From contig CABVRX010000002.1 of the NCBI GenBank assembly GCA_902500825.1, positions 148,453 to 212,452 of the forward strand: 64,000 nucleotides of DNA, read 5' to 3'. Positions 61,190 through 64,000 of the stretch are shown piece by piece. A program made the translations under genes and the position numbers. The notes below the pieces were generated by a model. It was not told the origin of the DNA. It worked only from the letters and a program-made list of their open reading frames with translations, and made no database searches. The stretch is from an uncultured Nitrospira sp. (GTDB lineage: Bacteria > Nitrospirota > Nitrospiria > Nitrospirales > Nitrospiraceae). The first letter of the stretch is position 1. Each line of letters starts with the position of its first letter.

Positions 61190-61558
61190 CTATTTGCCGG
61201 GCGATGCCAGTCCCTTGCTGCCGATCGTCACGAATCGATCTTCCGCAAACACCGCCCGTAGTCGGTCGGTGACGTTCCGACGATACAGTTCAGATTCACG
61301 AGCGAGCAGAACCAAATTCTTGTTGTCGAGCAAAATATTCAGGTTATCCTCCGAGACGAGCAGCCGCGTACCGTCGCCCACCTTCACCCGATACTGTGTT
61401 TTCCCGTCCGGGTTGCGATCCGATCCGGAAATGATCTCCGTCAACCCGTCAATGACCCCTTCATAGGCTTCAGATCGATGGCGCACTTTTGTTCCGTCTG
61501 GGATACGGACCCAATGGCTCCCAGATGTCGGTCGACTATTCTTATTAGCGACATTCAT
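61190..61558 (-). CDS. Small hypothetical protein
   Basis: 122 residues. The N-terminal part SHWVRIPDGTKVRHRSEAYEGVIDGLTEI and YRVKVGDGTRLLVSEDNL suggests a small beta-barrel (SH3-like), followed by a helical C-terminus. I cannot name a family. AAGGAG precedes ATG 61558 at a normal distance. It is the first of three small - strand genes ending at 60633. Confidence 0.6.
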   Translation of the reverse strand: MNVANKNSRPTSGSHWVRIPDGTKVRHRSEAYEGVIDGLTEIISGSDRNPDGKTQYRVKVGDGTRLLVSEDNLNILLDNKNLVLLARESELYRRNVTDRLRAVFAEDRFVTIGSKGLASPGK

Positions 61559-61747
61559 GAACGGTCACTCCTTACCTGATCACACATCATCACACATCGC
61601 TAGTTGTCCTCCTTCTGCCTGTTGGACCTGAGAGGACATAGGTGTCAGCTCTATCGATTCCACACGAATTCTCCGCAAAATGCTGATCAACTCAATCGCG
61701 CAGGAACGGAACGGGGGGAAGAGCGCGAGGGATAAAGCTATATAGAG

Positions 61748-61764
61748 CACTCTATCATAGAGTG
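61748..61764. promoter_or_regulatory. 17-bp palindrome, possible operator
   Basis: CACTCTAT-C-ATAGAGTG has perfect 8-base arms around one central base. It lies about 190 bases upstream of the - strand gene at 61558 in a stretch without genes (61559-61924). Function is unknown. Confidence 0.35.
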
Positions 61765-61828
61765 GGGGGAAATTGCGAACATGATGGAACTCCCCACAGG
61801 AAAGGCGATCTTGATTAAGAAGGGAACA

Positions 61829-61855
61829 CCGGAGCCGTCAGGAGGACGGCTCCGG
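61829..61855. terminator. GC-rich perfect hairpin, possible terminator
   Basis: CCGGAGCCGTC and GACGGCTCCGG pair over 11 bases with a five-base loop (AGGAG). It stands between the 42-residue peptide gene (stop at 61925) and the small gene starting at 61558, both on the - strand, so it would end transcripts of the former. No long T run follows on either strand, so it may act as a factor-dependent or RNA-stabilising hairpin. Confidence 0.45.
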
Positions 61856-61924
61856 CTGGCATTCCCACCCTCGCGACAGGGACTTACTTCGTCGTACTCC
61901 AACTGCGGCAATCCGCTACGAACT

Positions 61925-62053
61925 CTAGCCCATGAAACCTCCCATCAACAACGCGAAGACAACAATGCCGATAAAAAATGCTGCGTACAGGAACGCCCAA
62001 GCCGGCTCAGACTTTAGCTCGTCCTTTACATCCTTTATGTGTATAGCATGCAT
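61925..62053 (-). CDS. 42-residue single-helix membrane peptide
   Basis: On the - strand AAGGAGGTGAAC, an almost perfect match to the anti-Shine-Dalgarno, lies nine bases before ATG 62053. The frame encodes 42 residues and stops at TAG. The first 20 are polar (MHAIHIKDVKDELKSEPAWA); the rest is one hydrophobic helix (FLYAAFFIGIVVFALLMGG). The topology recalls small accessory subunits of membrane complexes. No family can be assigned. A GC-rich hairpin 70 bases downstream fits as its terminator. Confidence 0.65.
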   Translation of the reverse strand: MHAIHIKDVKDELKSEPAWAFLYAAFFIGIVVFALLMGGFMG

Positions 62054-62220
62054 ACCGTTCACCTCCTTGCTTGAAACCCGCGGCTCTTGGTCTCAGGGTG
62101 ACTGGACCGTCCTCTGTATTCAGCAAGATATTAAGGGACGAGCCGCTTCCTTCGCTATCGCCTGGAAGATTGAATTATGGCCTACACCGATTGGGTGAGA
62201 ATATACGAGCAGAAGGCGGA

Positions 62221-62886
62221 TTAGTGAGCTCTGAGGTAGGTGAGGATTGCCTCAACACGCCCATCGACGGAAAGCTTCTGATAGATGTGATGCAGATGCG
62301 TCTTCACGGTATCGATTGAAACACACAAGTGGTCGGCGACTTCTTTGTTGCTCCAACCGGCAGCCGCGCACGTCAATATTTCTTGTTCCCGATCAGTCAA
62401 GTAAGAAAGCTGCGTGTTGTTTGCTTCGTGCGTCTGTCGGAGTGCGCCGGGAACGGTGCGGGTGAAGCGCTCAGGCATGATCGGTGACAAAACGTGTTCG
62501 CCTTTCGCGGTTGCCCTGATGATCCGCAGGAAGTCCGTTTTATCGGTGTCTTTGAGGATATAGCCGAATGCACCAGCCCGCATCGCGGTCACTATACGGA
62601 TGTCTTCCTCGTATCGGGCCAACAGCAGAACTCGCATATGAGGGAGGTGCTTGCGGACAAGTTTTACGGCCGATTCCACGTCGAGATCAGGCATATCCAC
62701 GTCTAATAGCTCGATATCGGGTTTGTGTTCGAGCGCCAGTTGATAAGCCTCTCGCCCATCAGTTGCTTCCACCACGGCTGCGATATCTCGTTCCCGTTCC
62801 AAGAGCGCCCGTAGACTTTGCCTGAACAGACGTTGGGTTTCGACGATGAGCAGTCGGATGGACATGGGTTCTATTCCATGATCCAT
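62221..62886 (-). CDS. LuxR/NarL-type response regulator
   Basis: 221 residues. The receiver domain (about 8-125) has the phosphoacceptor Asp in PDIELLDVDMPDLD and the conserved Lys in GYILKDTDKT. The C-terminal LuxR helix-turn-helix (about 158-220) reads LTDREQEILTCAAAGWSNKEVADHLCVSIDTVKTHLHHIYQKL. It would bind DNA when phosphorylated by a histidine kinase, which is not in the window. The start is uncertain: ATG 62886 has GGAG upstream, ATG 62865 gives a tighter receiver start. The membrane-protein gene lies 94 bases upstream on the same strand. Confidence 0.9.
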   Translation of the reverse strand: MDHGIEPMSIRLLIVETQRLFRQSLRALLERERDIAAVVEATDGREAYQLALEHKPDIELLDVDMPDLDVESAVKLVRKHLPHMRVLLLARYEEDIRIVTAMRAGAFGYILKDTDKTDFLRIIRATAKGEHVLSPIMPERFTRTVPGALRQTHEANNTQLSYLTDREQEILTCAAAGWSNKEVADHLCVSIDTVKTHLHHIYQKLSVDGRVEAILTYLRAH

Positions 62887-62980
62887 TCGATGGGCTCCGT
62901 TTTTCATGCTCCTGGCTTCACCGGCGCCCGGTGGGGTGCATTCTGATTGCCTGGCGCCGGTGCAACTGTTTATGCGTGTA

Positions 62981-63949
62981 TTAGCCAACCATGCGAAACG
63001 CCCAACGGTCCGCATCTCGTCTCAGCTGCGCGAGCGCTTTGGCCTCTCGGCTCTCTGCGGCCATTGAGAGGCCTCCCCAAAATACGGAGGCCAAGAGAAG
63101 ACCGGCGGCAATCAAGTAGGCCATCGGGATCTCCGGCCATGACACTGGGTTGCTGGAAGCCACACTGATATCTTTCGAAGGCATCGCTCCTGCTGAAGCT
63201 GCTGCGACAATTGGCTGCGTTGAACGATCGGTGATGACCTCATTGCGAACGGCGGCAAATATCAAGCTCGCCAGCTGCTCTTGTTGCCTCGCTTGTCCTG
63301 CTTCGGTTCTCATTTGTGCCTGAACCACCTGGACCAGAGCCCAGCCGAGTCGTTCCTGGATCGCGCCGGCCTGGAGCCAGTCGTGGTGAGCAGCCTCGAC
63401 GATACGGCGTCCGAGCATGGCTTGCCAGGTAGAAGCGAATTGGTCATGCAGGCGCTGCCCTTGGCCTTCGATCACACCGATCATCTTCATGTTGTACATC
63501 GTTCCATACTGATCGGCCGACAAGAGACCATGACGGACGCCGCGAGTCGTGAAGTTGATAATCCCTCGTCCCATGACACCTTGCACGCGAGCCAGATGAT
63601 TGGCCGAGACGATTGCGGCCTGGCTGAGAGTTCCCCCAAGCATGCCGCGAGAACCCGATTGCAGCTCATGATAGGCCATTGTCGCCCGATTCCACTCAGA
63701 GACTGATTGGGCCATGGCTTGGTTGGCATGGCGCTCGAAGATCGCGTGATCGACGACGGCTTGGCCCAGGACCGGCTGGAGTACGCGCATGCCACTATCA
63801 AGGCCTGCTTGTTGTTCGAATGCTGGAATTTGTGGTGTGACTGCTTGATAGGTTCCATTGGCGGCGAGGAACAACAGAAGGCCTCCAAAGAGAACGGCAC
63901 ACAGTCCGACGCCCACGATGATATCGATGGTGTTATAGCGGTACGACAT
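62981..63949 (-). CDS. Membrane-anchored protein of unknown function
   Basis: 322 residues: an N-terminal helix (about 8-30), a long extracytoplasmic helical region (about 35-270) rich in Gln, Ala and Met, a second helix (about 276-297), then a short basic cytoplasmic tail. Two helices flanking a periplasmic domain resemble sensor-like topology, but no kinase, HAMP or other output domain is visible. GGAGG precedes ATG 63949. Being just upstream of a response regulator, it might take part in the same signalling unit; that is inference. Confidence 0.65.
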   Translation of the reverse strand: MSYRYNTIDIIVGVGLCAVLFGGLLLFLAANGTYQAVTPQIPAFEQQAGLDSGMRVLQPVLGQAVVDHAIFERHANQAMAQSVSEWNRATMAYHELQSGSRGMLGGTLSQAAIVSANHLARVQGVMGRGIINFTTRGVRHGLLSADQYGTMYNMKMIGVIEGQGQRLHDQFASTWQAMLGRRIVEAAHHDWLQAGAIQERLGWALVQVVQAQMRTEAGQARQQEQLASLIFAAVRNEVITDRSTQPIVAAASAGAMPSKDISVASSNPVSWPEIPMAYLIAAGLLLASVFWGGLSMAAESREAKALAQLRRDADRWAFRMVG

Positions 63950-63967
63950 CTCTACCTCCTTGCCACA

Positions 63968-64000
63968 TCAGGCGCTCGTGCGGGTGGCGACGTGTTCAAT
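63968..64000 (-). CDS. C-terminal end of an upstream gene (partial)
   Basis: The - strand frame entering from the right edge reads IEHVATRTSA and stops at TGA (63968-63970), 18 bases before the start of the membrane-protein gene. The distance suits operon organisation. Ten residues are too few to assign a family. Confidence 0.3.
   Translation of the reverse strand: MEHVATRTSA

Noticed and set aside
61781-62017. A 78-codon + strand frame
   Set aside because: It runs across the GC hairpin and opposite the 42-residue peptide gene; no ribosome site is seen.
1-64000. CRISPR array, rRNA genes or prophage structural genes
   Set aside because: I looked for regularly spaced direct repeats, rRNA-like segments and phage gene order and saw none.

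Overview
The window is bacterial chromosome, most likely from the Nitrospira lineage (phylum Nitrospirota). That is an inference from three things: a single operon combining a b6-type cytochrome b, a Rieske protein with a PRC-barrel head, a bd-like oxidase subunit I and many c-type cytochromes; palindromic intergenic repeats; and several small proteins I associate with that group. No rRNA or other phylogenetic marker is present to settle it.

Region 1 (1-9413) is a respiratory operon on the + strand. It encodes a mono-haem cytochrome c, the Rieske protein, cytochrome b, an unknown membrane protein, a CydA-like subunit without CydB, two more membrane-anchored cytochromes c, a haem-b (ethylbenzene-dehydrogenase gamma type) subunit and a di-haem lipoprotein cytochrome. 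A UbiA prenyltransferase runs the opposite way and a caspase-fold lipoprotein without its catalytic dyad follows (9410-12422).

Region 2 (12.5-23.5 kb) is accessory DNA. An IS630 element sits exactly inside the left terminal repeat of a frameshifted IS481 element. There is a decayed IS256 element, a nonsense-mutated response-regulator remnant, a tRNA-Thr(CGT) with a degenerate copy of its 3' half 1.5 kb downstream, an Omp85-type barrel protein, and a small redox/stress group (Usp, cupredoxin, cytochrome c, Zn-alcohol dehydrogenase, VIT-like protein).

Region 3 (23.5-60.6 kb) is the centre of interest: two long divergent operons leaving an AT-rich control region at 37961-38225. The leftward operon encodes a haem-oxygenase-like di-iron protein, fatty-acyl-CoA ligase, thiolase, 3-hydroxyacyl-CoA dehydrogenase, crotonase, patatin, two long acyl-CoA dehydrogenases, an XRE regulator, tryptophanase and a quinone-oxidoreductase-like protein. 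The rightward operon encodes tyrosine breakdown (a single-domain HPPD-like enzyme, homogentisate dioxygenase, fumarylacetoacetase), a 2-oxoacid dehydrogenase E1a/E1b/E2, thiolase and 3-hydroxybutyryl-CoA dehydrogenase, a split B12 mutase with MeaB, the leucine pathway (carboxylase beta subunit, methylglutaconyl-CoA hydratase, HMG-CoA lyase) and the methylcitrate cycle (PrpD, PrpB, PrpC), ending in an acyl-CoA ligase. The mutase carries the Phe/Gln pair of isobutyryl-CoA mutase rather than the Tyr/Arg pair of methylmalonyl-CoA mutase. The cluster would therefore send valine through butyryl-CoA to acetyl-CoA and leave propionyl-CoA to the methylcitrate cycle. This would be a complete-looking amino-acid and fatty-acid catabolic island in a lineage usually viewed as chemolithoautotrophic.

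Region 4 (60.6-64 kb) holds small proteins on the - strand, including one without a canonical start codon and a 42-residue membrane peptide, then a LuxR-type response regulator and a conserved-looking membrane protein.
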